Assembly (NCBI GenBank): GCA_034433305.1
Contig: DAOUAM010000053.1
Coordinates: 1-64,000, forward strand
Direction: 5' to 3'
Length of the DNA: 64,000 bases
Source: DAOUAM01 sp034433305
GTDB taxonomy: Bacteria > Chloroflexota > Dehalococcoidia > Lucifugimonadales > DAOUAM01
Part shown: piece after piece, positions 34,040-41,973 of the stretch
Layout of the letters: each line of letters opens with the position of its first letter
Numbering within the stretch: the first letter of the stretch is position 1
Program-made: the position numbers and the translations under genes
Notes under the pieces: generated by a model
The model's input: only the letters and a program-made list of their open reading frames with translations
Told to the model about the DNA's origin: nothing
Databases searched by the model: none

Positions 34040-34657
34040 CTAGCTGCCGGCCAGCCCGCGCAGGTGCCCAGTCTCGTTGAGGGAGAGCACGGCCCTGCGG
34101 GCGTCCGAAAGCTCCAGCCGGGTGATGGACGCCAGGTCGTGGCGCAGACGTCGGAAGTGGGCGAGGGGCAGGTCCAGCACCGCGCACACGATAACGTGCA
34201 TGGTGAAGTTATGTGTCACAGCCACCACCACGCCATCGGGGTGCTTGCTCCTGAGCTCCTCCACCGTGCGCCAGGCCCGCTCCTGCACCTGGCCCAGCGT
34301 CTCTCCACCGGGCGTCTGCGCGGTGCCAGCGTCCTCGTCCCATTGCTTTGCGAACTCAGGGAAGAGTTGGCGCAGCTCAGCGCCGGTGAGGCCCTCCAGC
34401 TTGCCGGCTTCCATTTCTCGAAAGCCGTCCAGGGGCGTGCAGGGCACTCCCAGCGCCTCCGAGATTATCTGCGCCGTCTCCAGGGCACGGGGCACAGTAC
34501 TGGAGTAGAAGGCAAAGGGCAAGTCGTGCTCCAGCGCCCGCGCCAGTGCCGCCGCCTGCCGGCGTCCCAAGGGGCTGAGGGGGTCGGCATTGGTCCCCTG
34601 TACCCTGCCGTCCCTGTTCAGCCGGGTCTCCGCGTGCCTAACCAGTATTAGTCTCAA
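34040..34657 (-). CDS. Histidine phosphatase family protein (phosphoglycerate mutase-like)
   Basis: A 205-aa phosphatase. The phosphohistidine motif is RHAETRLNRDGRVQGTNADP (alanine replaces the common glycine). YSSTVPRALETAQII, FREMEAGKLEGLTG with the catalytic glutamate, and the second histidine in VVVAVTHNFTMHVI complete the active site. Relatives include alpha-ribazole phosphatase, but no cobalamin gene is nearby, so the substrate is open. It overlaps the upstream CNNM gene by 20 nt. Confidence 0.88.
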   Translation of the reverse strand: MRLILVRHAETRLNRDGRVQGTNADPLSPLGRRQAAALARALEHDLPFAFYSSTVPRALETAQIISEALGVPCTPLDGFREMEAGKLEGLTGAELRQLFPEFAKQWDEDAGTAQTPGGETLGQVQERAWRTVEELRSKHPDGVVVAVTHNFTMHVIVCAVLDLPLAHFRRLRHDLASITRLELSDARRAVLSLNETGHLRGLAGS

Positions 34658-35927
34658 TGGGAGACCCGTCTCTGAGAGGCTGCTGCCTGGTTATTCTGAT
34701 GGTCTCGATCTTGAGGTCGCGCATGCGGGTTACCTCGAACTTGAGGTTATCGTGCTCGAACTGCTCGCCCTCGGCGGGGATGTGGCCCAGCCTGTAGAGC
34801 ACAAAGCCGGCTATGGTCTCGAAGTCGCCTTCGGGCAGGACAATGCCCAACCCTTCCTCGACCTCCTGGACGGACATGCCGCCCTCCACTTCGAAGGTGT
34901 TCTCGTCAATGGCCTCGAACTCCTCCTCCGGGGTGGCGCCCTCCTCGCCCACGTGGCCGACGACCTCCTCCGTCAGCCGTTTCAGCGTCACCAGGCCGGC
35001 CACTCCGCCGAACTCGTCTATGGCGATAGCCATCTGATGGCCTGTGTGGCGCATCTCGTCGAAAAGCTCGGCGATGCGCTTGGTCTCGGGCACAAAGTGG
35101 GCTTCCCTGACCTCGACGGTCAAGGGCTGACTGTAGTCTATGCCGCCGGCCGCCAGGGACTTGAGGATGTCCTTGGTGGAGAGCACACCGATAATGTTGT
35201 CTATGGTCTCGCGGTGGACGGGAAACCGGCTGTGGGCATGCTCAGCATATACCTCCAGGAACTCCCCCAGGGTGGCGCCTTCCTCGATGGACACAATCTC
35301 GGTGCGTGGGGTCATGACCTCTCGCACCTGGCGGTCGCCGAAGCGGAAGACGTTCTCCAGCATCTCCGCCTCCACCGGCTCCACGGTGCCTTCCGCCTCG
35401 CCGATGTCAATGAGCGCCCGCAGCTCGGCCTCTGTGATGGAGTGGACCATGCCACTGGCCCCGCCAAAGAGGGAGCTAATGGCCCTGGAGAGCTTCTGAA
35501 GCACGAAGGCCAGGGGCAGCAGCAGGACCTCCGTCCAGCGCAGCGGCGTGGCTACCAGGAAGGCTACTCGCTCGGCGTGGTTGACGGCAACGGTCTTGGG
35601 CACTATCTCGCCCACCAGCAGCACCAGCAGGGTCGAGGCTGCCGTGGCTACTATGACACCCACGCCCCGGCCCAGGAGAGCGACGGCAATGGCTGTCACC
35701 AGGGATGTGAAGGCTATGTTGACCAGGTTGTTGGCCAGCAGCACCGTGGACAGCAGCCGCTCCGGCCGCTCGATCATCTCGGCGATGCGCCTGGCCCCGG
35801 GCACGTGGGTGCTGACCAGGTGGGCTATCCTGGCCCTCTGAAGGGAAAGGAAGGCCGCCTCGGAGCTGGAGAAAAACGCCGAGAGCGCCAGGAAGGCAAA
35901 GCCCAAGACAATCAGCATTCGGTCCAT
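34638..35927 (-). CDS. CNNM/CorC-type transporter-associated protein (hemolysin family)
   Basis: A 429-aa membrane protein. An N-terminal DUF21/CNNM domain has about four hydrophobic segments (residues 1-165, with SSSEAAFLSLQRARI and LLANNLVNI). A CBS pair follows, including VREVMTPRTEIVSIEEG and STKDILKSLAAGG, and then a C-terminal CorC/HlyC domain (residues about 340-425). Family members take part in Mg2+ or Co2+ efflux. Start chosen at the ATG at 35927, after GAGGTG. Likely in one run with recA-recX. Confidence 0.9.
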   Translation of the reverse strand: MDRMLIVLGFAFLALSAFFSSSEAAFLSLQRARIAHLVSTHVPGARRIAEMIERPERLLSTVLLANNLVNIAFTSLVTAIAVALLGRGVGVIVATAASTLLVLLVGEIVPKTVAVNHAERVAFLVATPLRWTEVLLLPLAFVLQKLSRAISSLFGGASGMVHSITEAELRALIDIGEAEGTVEPVEAEMLENVFRFGDRQVREVMTPRTEIVSIEEGATLGEFLEVYAEHAHSRFPVHRETIDNIIGVLSTKDILKSLAAGGIDYSQPLTVEVREAHFVPETKRIAELFDEMRHTGHQMAIAIDEFGGVAGLVTLKRLTEEVVGHVGEEGATPEEEFEAIDENTFEVEGGMSVQEVEEGLGIVLPEGDFETIAGFVLYRLGHIPAEGEQFEHDNLKFEVTRMRDLKIETIRITRQQPLRDGSPIETNTG

Positions 35928-36123
35928 GCTATGGCCGCACCTCTCGGCCCGGCGGGACGCTGGCAGCCTGTACCCTCCGGAGCGATGCCCCACACGGGCT
36001 GGAAGCACACAGGAAGTGCCGTCGCAGGACAGTCAGCGCCCGGCGTAATGGAGGTCTGTCCTGGCCCTGAGTGGGTGCTGATGTGTCTTCCATGGGTGTG
36101 ACCCTCCCCAGACAGCGAAAGCG

Positions 36124-36606
36124 TTACTCCTGGCCGGCAGGCTTTCGCTCGCTCCAGAGTCGGTCAATGACGCGGCGGATAGCGGAGGGGCCAAAGCCCC
36201 TGCGCTGAAGGTAAGCAGCCATCCGGCGGCTGAAAGTGACAAAATCAGCGGACTGAAGGCGGGGGAGGTATTTTTGACCGGCGCGGAGGGCGTTCTCGTC
36301 GTCATCCATGCCCCGGACGGCCTCCGCCGCCAAGTCGCTAGCGATACCCCTGGAGACAAGCTCTCGCTTCACCGCCGAGGCACTGCGGGGCTTGAGGGAC
36401 TCGCGGCTGTCCCGCCACAGGCGCGCGAAGGCTTCATCGTCCAGGAGGGCCTGCTCCTGACGGAGGGCCGCCACCACCTGCTCCACCACCTGGGGAGCGA
36501 ACTTGCGAGACAAACGCGCCCTCACCTCTGCCTCGGTCCTTGGCCGGTACGAGATGAACCGCAAGGCAGTGGCGCTGGCGCGTTCAAAGGACTCGCTATC
36601 GTTCAT
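36124..36606 (-). CDS. recX: Regulatory protein RecX
   Basis: RecX, 160 aa, is a helical-repeat protein that binds RecA filaments and limits their activity. The N-terminal ALRFISYRPRTEAEVRARL and LDDEAFARLWRDSR with LKPRSASAVKRELVSRGI are typical repeats. It lies 64 nt downstream of recA, the usual arrangement. Confidence 0.92.
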   Translation of the reverse strand: MNDSESFERASATALRFISYRPRTEAEVRARLSRKFAPQVVEQVVAALRQEQALLDDEAFARLWRDSRESLKPRSASAVKRELVSRGIASDLAAEAVRGMDDDENALRAGQKYLPRLQSADFVTFSRRMAAYLQRRGFGPSAIRRVIDRLWSERKPAGQE

Positions 36607-36670
36607 TGGCGGCCCGGACGACTCCTGTGCTGCAAACTGCCAGGACGGTAAAAGGCAAGGGCCGGGCCAG

Positions 36671-37729
36671 CTAGTTAAACTCCTCAGAAGCTGCGGCCAC
36701 GGGTACAGCGCCGTCGGTCTCCTCTTCCACGGCGACGGGACGCGCGTCGGTCTTGCTGCGGATGACGCTTTCGATCTGCTCGGAGATGTCCTTGTGTTCC
36801 TTCAGGAACGTCTTGGCGTTCTCGCGGCCCTGGCCCAGCCGGACCTCGCCGAAGGTGTAGAAGGCGCCGCTCTTCTTGATGACGTCCAGGCCCACGGCCA
36901 GGTCAATCAGGTCGCCCTCCTTGCTGACACCCTCGTTGAACATGATATCAAACTCAGCGACCCGGAAGGGCGGGGCGACCTTGTTCTTCACCACGCGCGC
37001 CCTTACACGGTTGCCCACGATCTCCGAGCCCTGCTTGATGGACTCCAGGCGGCGCAGGTCAATGCGGACAGAGCTATAGAACTTGAGCGCCCTGCCGCCG
37101 GGCGTGACCTCGGGGCTGCCCCAGATGACTCCGACCTTCTCGCGGATCTGGTTAATGAATATGACAGCGGTGTTGGAGCGGCTGATGGCGGCTGTCAGCT
37201 TGCGGAGCGCCTGGGACATGAGGCGCGCCTGAAGGCCCACATGGGAGTCGCCCATGTCGCCCTCCAGCTCGGCCTTGGGCACCATGGCTGCCACGCTGTC
37301 AATGACCACTACGTCAACGGCGCCGCTGCGCACCAGGTACTCGCAAATCTCCAGGGCTTGCTCCGCGGTATCGGGCTGCGCCACCAGCAGGCTATCAATG
37401 TTGACACCGCAGCGAGCGGCGTAGCCGGGGTCCAGGGCATGCTCGGCGTCTATGTACGCGGCGGTGCCTCCAGACCGCTGGGCCGCCGCCATCACGTGGA
37501 ACGCCACAGTGGACTTGCCCGACGACTCGGCCCCGAAGACCTCGGTTACCCGCCCCCTGGGAATGCCGCCAACGCCAAGAGCAAGGTCCAGGGAAATGGA
37601 GCCGGTGGATATGGACTGGACGCGGGCCGTGCGGCCGGACTCGCCCAGCCTCACAATGGTGCCGCGCCCGAAGTGGCGGTCTATCTGCCCAATGGCTAGC
37701 TCCAGGGCCTTCGCCTTATCTGTCGTCAT
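36671..37729 (-). CDS. recA: Recombinase RecA
   Basis: RecA, 352 aa, catalyses strand exchange and triggers LexA cleavage. Walker A is GAESSGKST (consensus GPESSGKTT), then AYIDAEHALDP, VVVIDSVAAMVPKAELEG and the L2-loop region FINQIREKVGVIWGSPEVTP, where WGSPEV replaces the usual FGNPET. The acidic C-terminus is present. The changes are conservative and the gene looks functional. No LexA box was recognised near its promoter. Confidence 0.98.
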   Translation of the reverse strand: MTTDKAKALELAIGQIDRHFGRGTIVRLGESGRTARVQSISTGSISLDLALGVGGIPRGRVTEVFGAESSGKSTVAFHVMAAAQRSGGTAAYIDAEHALDPGYAARCGVNIDSLLVAQPDTAEQALEICEYLVRSGAVDVVVIDSVAAMVPKAELEGDMGDSHVGLQARLMSQALRKLTAAISRSNTAVIFINQIREKVGVIWGSPEVTPGGRALKFYSSVRIDLRRLESIKQGSEIVGNRVRARVVKNKVAPPFRVAEFDIMFNEGVSKEGDLIDLAVGLDVIKKSGAFYTFGEVRLGQGRENAKTFLKEHKDISEQIESVIRSKTDARPVAVEEETDGAVPVAAASEEFN

Positions 37730-37767
37730 GTTTTACCTTCCAGTCAATAAGCTCCGGCGGCAACGCT

Positions 37768-37796
37768 ATCATAGCATGGGTACACCCCGCGCTCAA
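37768..37796 (-). promoter_or_regulatory. recA promoter
   Basis: Minus-strand TTGAGC (37791-37796), 17-nt spacer, TATGAT (37768-37773) with an extended TGC before the -10. The predicted leader is about 30 nt. Confidence 0.68.
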
Positions 37797-37922
37797 GCGT
37801 TCTTCGGGCGCATGGTGCCCGGCGCCGTCCAACGCTATACCGTGAGAGTCAGCCCTCCTGGGCGGGCTGGCCCCATACAGCACATTCTAGCACCTTCACC
37901 GGCCGGAGTAAATACATTTGTT

Positions 37923-38651
37923 CTATTTTTCTGCCAGGAATCGCAATAGTGTTGCGGCGTTGCGGACGGCGTGGCCGCCGATGTCGTTATTGAAGTAGGC
38001 GTACACTCGGCGCAAGTCGCCCAGTCCGGCAATGCGCCGCGCCCACTCCTGTAGCTGCTGGTCAGTATAGCTTCCGGCGTACCGGGCTGTCGTGCCGTGA
38101 AAGCGCACGTAGGCGAAGTCCGCGGTCGCCACGTCCGGCGGCCCAGAGCCGGCCATGTCGTGGAGGCACAGGGCCACGTTGTGACGACGCAGCAGGTGGA
38201 AGACCGGGGCGGCATACCACTCCTTGTTGCGGAACTCCAGGACGTGTCGCAGGTCTGCGGGCAGCAGCGCCAGAAAATCGCCCAGCAGCGTCTCGTCACG
38301 GCCCATGCCAGGCGGCAACTGGTACAGGATGGGGCCGAGCCTGTCCCCCAGGACGCGGGCGCGGCCGATGAACGCCTCCAGCGGCTCCCGGACGTCCCGC
38401 AGCCTCTTCAGGTGAGTGACCAGCCGGCTGGCCTTGACGGCAAAGAGGAAGCCCGGCGGCGTGCGCCTGCGCCAGGAGTCGAAGGTCTTCTCCGGCGGCA
38501 GCCTGTAGAAGGTGCTGTTGAGCTCCACCGTGGCGAAGCGCTGGGCGTAGTACTCCAGCCACCGGGCCTGGGCAAGCCCAGGCGGGTAGAACACGTCCCG
38601 CCAGTGCTTGTAGGAAAAGCCGCTGGTGCCTACGAGGTACTGGACAGCCAT
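37923..38651 (-). CDS. DUF72 family protein (YecE-like)
   Basis: A 242-aa TIM-barrel protein. YLVGTSGFSYKHWRDVFYPP at the start, ELNSTFYRLP, and FAVKASRLVTHLKRL are the DUF72 signature; the C-terminus has YVRFHGTTARYAGSYTD and YAYFNNDIGGHAVRNA. Function is unknown in all members. It begins 18 nt after the SDR stop and may be its operon partner. The start at 38651 fits the family; longer in-frame sequence overlaps the SDR. Confidence 0.92.
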   Translation of the reverse strand: MAVQYLVGTSGFSYKHWRDVFYPPGLAQARWLEYYAQRFATVELNSTFYRLPPEKTFDSWRRRTPPGFLFAVKASRLVTHLKRLRDVREPLEAFIGRARVLGDRLGPILYQLPPGMGRDETLLGDFLALLPADLRHVLEFRNKEWYAAPVFHLLRRHNVALCLHDMAGSGPPDVATADFAYVRFHGTTARYAGSYTDQQLQEWARRIAGLGDLRRVYAYFNNDIGGHAVRNAATLLRFLAEK

Positions 38652-38668
38652 GGGACACGGGCCGGGCG

Positions 38669-39481
38669 TCAGTGCTCCATTATCGTGCCGCCGTTGATGT
38701 TGATGGACTGGCCGTGTATCCAGGAGGCGGCCCTGGTGCACAGGTAGGCGATGAACTCGCCCACCTCCTCATCAGTGCCGTTGCGGCCGATGGGCGTGGC
38801 GGCTGCCATCTGCTGCCAGCGCTCGCCCCTGCCCAGGTCGTCCATGCGGGAGGTGTCCACGGCGCCGGGGCAGACGCAGTTGACGTTGATGCCATATGGG
38901 CCAAGCTCCCGGGCCATGGACTGGGTCATGCCCACGATGGCGAAGTTGGCGGCGTTGTAGGCCAGCGTGTTGGGGCTGCCCCTCTTGCCGGCCGTGGAGG
39001 ACACGTTGACGATCTTGCCCCCCTGCCCCTGGTCCACCAGCACCTTGACCACCGCCCTGGTGCACAGGAAGGTGCCGGTGACCTTGACCTCCCATACCCT
39101 CTTGAAAATCTGCTCATCCAGTTGCAGGATTGGCACCCGGTCAGGCCCACGGGCAAAGGCGGCGTTGTTCACCAGGATGTCCACCCTTCCGAACTCCTCC
39201 AGGGTGCGCTCCACCATCCTCTGGACCTGCTGGCTGCTAGTCACGTCCACCACCAGCGGCAGGGCGCGGCGTTCCGTGGCGCGCACCTGCTCGGCGGTGC
39301 TCTCGATGTCCCTCCAGCCGACGGCCTTCTCGTCCTCCGGGAAGGTCGCCGGGTTGCGGCCCGTGCCGGTGACCACCACGTCGGCCCCCAGCCTGGCCAG
39401 CGCGACGGCTGCCGCTCTGCCGATGCCACGCAACCGCCCTGCTCCGGTTACGATAGCTACCTTTCCATCCAGCTCGCCCAT
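38669..39481 (-). CDS. SDR-family protein lacking the catalytic lysine
   Basis: A 270-aa short-chain dehydrogenase homologue. TGAGRLRGIGRAAA binds the cofactor, NNAAF replaces NNAG, and the serine of NVSSTAGKRG is present. The active-site tyrosine is Y175, but the lysine four residues on is N179 (YNAAN; the codon is clearly AAC). The C-terminus WIHGQSININGGTIMEH is normal. GGGGG lies 5 nt before the ATG at 39481. It could be inactive, altered in mechanism or a different chemistry. Divergent from the E1alpha gene. Confidence 0.85.
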   Translation of the reverse strand: MGELDGKVAIVTGAGRLRGIGRAAAVALARLGADVVVTGTGRNPATFPEDEKAVGWRDIESTAEQVRATERRALPLVVDVTSSQQVQRMVERTLEEFGRVDILVNNAAFARGPDRVPILQLDEQIFKRVWEVKVTGTFLCTRAVVKVLVDQGQGGKIVNVSSTAGKRGSPNTLAYNAANFAIVGMTQSMARELGPYGINVNCVCPGAVDTSRMDDLGRGERWQQMAAATPIGRNGTDEEVGEFIAYLCTRAASWIHGQSININGGTIMEH

Positions 39482-39648
39482 TTCTGCCCCCTTCGCTGCC
39501 AGCGAGATTCTTCTGGCAAGACAGTATAGCTTCCTCTGACGGCTCCCGTAAACGACGAAGCCAGTTGTATTACCTTCCGAGGCCATAATAAAATGGGCTT
39601 ACCTCCACTGTTACGCTGACGGCCCGCTGCCGCCGGAGTTGGTGTCCT

Positions 39649-40677
39649 ATGGGAGATGCTGATAGCAACATAGCTGGGCTGAAGGCTGCTGACCAGAGGG
39701 CGACCGCCGGCCTGGACACCAAGGACCTGCTGGAGATGTACCGGCAGATGGTGCTGTGCCGCACTCTGGACGAGCGCATCTGGCAGTTGAACCGCCAGGG
39801 CAAGGCGGCCATCGTAGCCTCGGCCCAGGGCCACGAGGCGGCCCAGATAGGCAGCGTGTGGGCGCTGCGGCGGGGCCAGGACAACTTCTTCATCTACTAC
39901 CGCGACCTGGCTGTGCTCCTGACCCTGGGCCTGACGCCCAGGGAGATCATGCTGGGCTTCCTGGCCAGGGCCGGCGAGCCGCTGAGCGGCGCCCGCCAGT
40001 TCCCCACCCACGGCGCCTTGCCCCGCCTGCGGCTGTACAACCTGTCCAACGTGGTCGCCACCCAGGTGCCCCAGGCCGTCGGCGCGGCCCTGGCCTCCAG
40101 GATGCGCGGCGAGGACGCTGTCACCATCGTTTACTTTGGCGACGGCGCCTCCAGCGTTGGCGACTGCCACGAGGGGATGAACTTCGCCGGCATCCACAAG
40201 CTGCCCGTCATATTCTTCTGCGAGAACAACCGCTACGCCATCTCGGTGCCCCTGCACAGGCAGATGGCGGTAGAGAGCGTCGCCAGCAGGGCCGCCGGCT
40301 ACGGCTTCCCCGGCGTCTCCGTGGACGGCACCGATATCGTGGCCGTGTACGAGGCCACGGCGGAGGCAGCCAGGCGGGCGCGCGCCGGCAAAGGCCCTAC
40401 CCTCATCGAGGCCATGGTGGAGCGCTACCTTCCCCACACCAGCGACGACGATGACCGGCGCTACCGCGCGCGGGAGGAGGTAGCCGAGGCCCGCAAGCGC
40501 GACCCGCTGAAGATACTGAGGGAGCGCCTGATGGGCCTGGGGGTGCTTACCGAGGACATGGACCAGCAACTCCAGGCCGCCGCCCGGAAGGAGGTCAACG
40601 AGGCCACCGAGTACGTGGAGGCGGCGCCATATCCCACCACCCAGGGCTTCTTCGACCACGTTTATGCTTCACCCTGA
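39649..40677 (+). CDS. 2-oxoacid dehydrogenase E1 component, alpha subunit
   Basis: A 342-aa ThDP-dependent E1alpha that decarboxylates a 2-oxoacid. The ThDP motif runs from FGDGASSVGDCHEGMNFAG to ENNRYAIS. The phosphorylation-loop region is present as RYLPHTSDDDDRRYR. The SGARQFPTHG segment and overall features resemble branched-chain or acetoin rather than classic pyruvate enzymes, but substrate cannot be fixed from sequence. First gene of an E1alpha-E1beta-E2 set. Confidence 0.92.
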   Translation: MGDADSNIAGLKAADQRATAGLDTKDLLEMYRQMVLCRTLDERIWQLNRQGKAAIVASAQGHEAAQIGSVWALRRGQDNFFIYYRDLAVLLTLGLTPREIMLGFLARAGEPLSGARQFPTHGALPRLRLYNLSNVVATQVPQAVGAALASRMRGEDAVTIVYFGDGASSVGDCHEGMNFAGIHKLPVIFFCENNRYAISVPLHRQMAVESVASRAAGYGFPGVSVDGTDIVAVYEATAEAARRARAGKGPTLIEAMVERYLPHTSDDDDRRYRAREEVAEARKRDPLKILRERLMGLGVLTEDMDQQLQAAARKEVNEATEYVEAAPYPTTQGFFDHVYASP

Positions 40678-40713
40678 GCATGAGGCGGCGCCAGAGGCCG
40701 CGGGAGGTGCGCC

Positions 40714-41697
40714 ATCGCCGTAAAGACGGTGCTGGAAGCCATACGGGACGCCATGCGCGAGGAGATGGAGCGCGATGAGCGCGTCTTCGTCATGGGCGAG
40801 GACATCGGCGCCAGGGGAGGCGTGTTCCTGGCTACCGAAGGCTTCCTCCAGCAGTTCGGCGAGGGCCGGGTGATTGACACGCCGCTGGCCGAGTCCTCCA
40901 TCGCTGGCATTGCCCTGGGGGCTGCCCTCAACGGCATGCGCCCCATCGCCGAAATCGAGTTCGCCGACTTCATCTGGCCGACCATCAACCAGCTTGTGGG
41001 CGAGGCGGCCCGCGCCCGCTATGGCTCCGACGGCAAGGTGGGCGTGCCACTGGTGGTCAGGGCACCCTACGGCGGCGGCGTCCGGGGCGCGCTGTACCAC
41101 TCCCAGAGCGTGGAGGTCGTCTTTGCCCACACGCCGGGGCTGAAGGTGGTCGCCCCGGCCACTCCCTACGACGCCAAGGGGCTGCTCAAGAGCGCCATCC
41201 GGGACAATGACCCGGTCATCTTCCTGGAGCACAAGCGCACCTACAGGCTGGTGAGGGGCGAGGTGCCCGACCAGGAGTACACGCTGCCCATGGGCAAGGC
41301 CGACGTGAAAGTCCAGGGCTCGGATGTCAGCGTCATTTCCTATGGCCTGGTGCTACACTACTGTATCGAGGCGGCCCGCAACCTGGCCCAGGAGGGCATC
41401 AGCGTGGAAGTGGTGGACCTGCGCACCCTGAGGCCGCTGGACAGGGATACCATCCTCCAGTCGGTGAAGAAGACAGGCAAGGCCCTGATAGCCTACGAGG
41501 ACAACAAGGCGCTGGGAGTGGGCGCCGAGGTGGCCGCACTGATAGCCGAGGAAGCCTTCGAGTACCTGGACGGCCCGGTGACACGGCTGGCGGGGCCTGA
41601 GGTGCCTGCCATGCCCTTCAGCCCGCCCCTGGAGGCCATGTTCATGCTGGACACGGGCAAGGTCACCGACGCCATACGCAAGCTGGCGGCCTACTGA
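40714..41697 (+). CDS. 2-oxoacid dehydrogenase E1 component, beta subunit (apparent AUC start)
   Basis: E1beta, 327 aa, completes the heterotetramer. GEDIGARGGVFLATEG, DTPLAESSIAGIALGAALNG, and RAPYGGGVRGALYHSQS are family motifs. Related proteins start MAVKTVLEAIRDAM. Here the codons for that stretch begin at an ATC (40714-40716), and GGGAGG lies 6 nt upstream, the right distance. The first standard start is a GTG at 40729, 21 nt from that ribosome site and five codons short. I infer AUC initiation; the conservative start is 40729. Confidence 0.9.
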   Translation: MAVKTVLEAIRDAMREEMERDERVFVMGEDIGARGGVFLATEGFLQQFGEGRVIDTPLAESSIAGIALGAALNGMRPIAEIEFADFIWPTINQLVGEAARARYGSDGKVGVPLVVRAPYGGGVRGALYHSQSVEVVFAHTPGLKVVAPATPYDAKGLLKSAIRDNDPVIFLEHKRTYRLVRGEVPDQEYTLPMGKADVKVQGSDVSVISYGLVLHYCIEAARNLAQEGISVEVVDLRTLRPLDRDTILQSVKKTGKALIAYEDNKALGVGAEVAALIAEEAFEYLDGPVTRLAGPEVPAMPFSPPLEAMFMLDTGKVTDAIRKLAAY

Positions 41698-41736
41698 GGG
41701 TATATAGCAAGACCTCCTTGTGGGCGCAGGCTTCAC

Positions 41737-41880
41737 CCATTCCCTCGACAGGCCCGGGCCTGCCCTGAGCGTGCCGAAGGGGCAGGCTCTGGCCTTCCCC
41801 ACTGGGGATGGGACTGTTCTCGCCCCCTTTGGGGGAGAGTCAGACCCGTCCTGAGCCTGCCGAAGGAGAGGGGGCAAACG
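41737..41880. repeat. Dispersed hairpin repeat, copies B and C
   Basis: The E1beta-E2 gap holds CCTGAGCGTGCCGAAGG (41764-41780), flanked by an 8-bp inverted repeat (41758-41765 with 41780-41787), and a second copy CCTGAGCCTGCCGAAGGA (41850-41867). A C-run/G-run hairpin lies near 41823-41835. The same family occurs at 33.9 kb. No reading frame is credible in the 276-nt gap. Confidence 0.6.
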
Positions 41881-41973
41881 TTGGCATCTGAAAGTGTATA
41901 TCAATTCAGACTACCTGCTTTGAAGGCCGTCGGCCCGGCTGGATACAACCCTGACCGCTGACAGGTGAAGGCG

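Noticed and set aside
37730..37922. LexA/SOS box at the recA promoter
   Set aside because: No palindromic CGAAC-type or CTGT-type box was found; only sigma-70 elements are clear.
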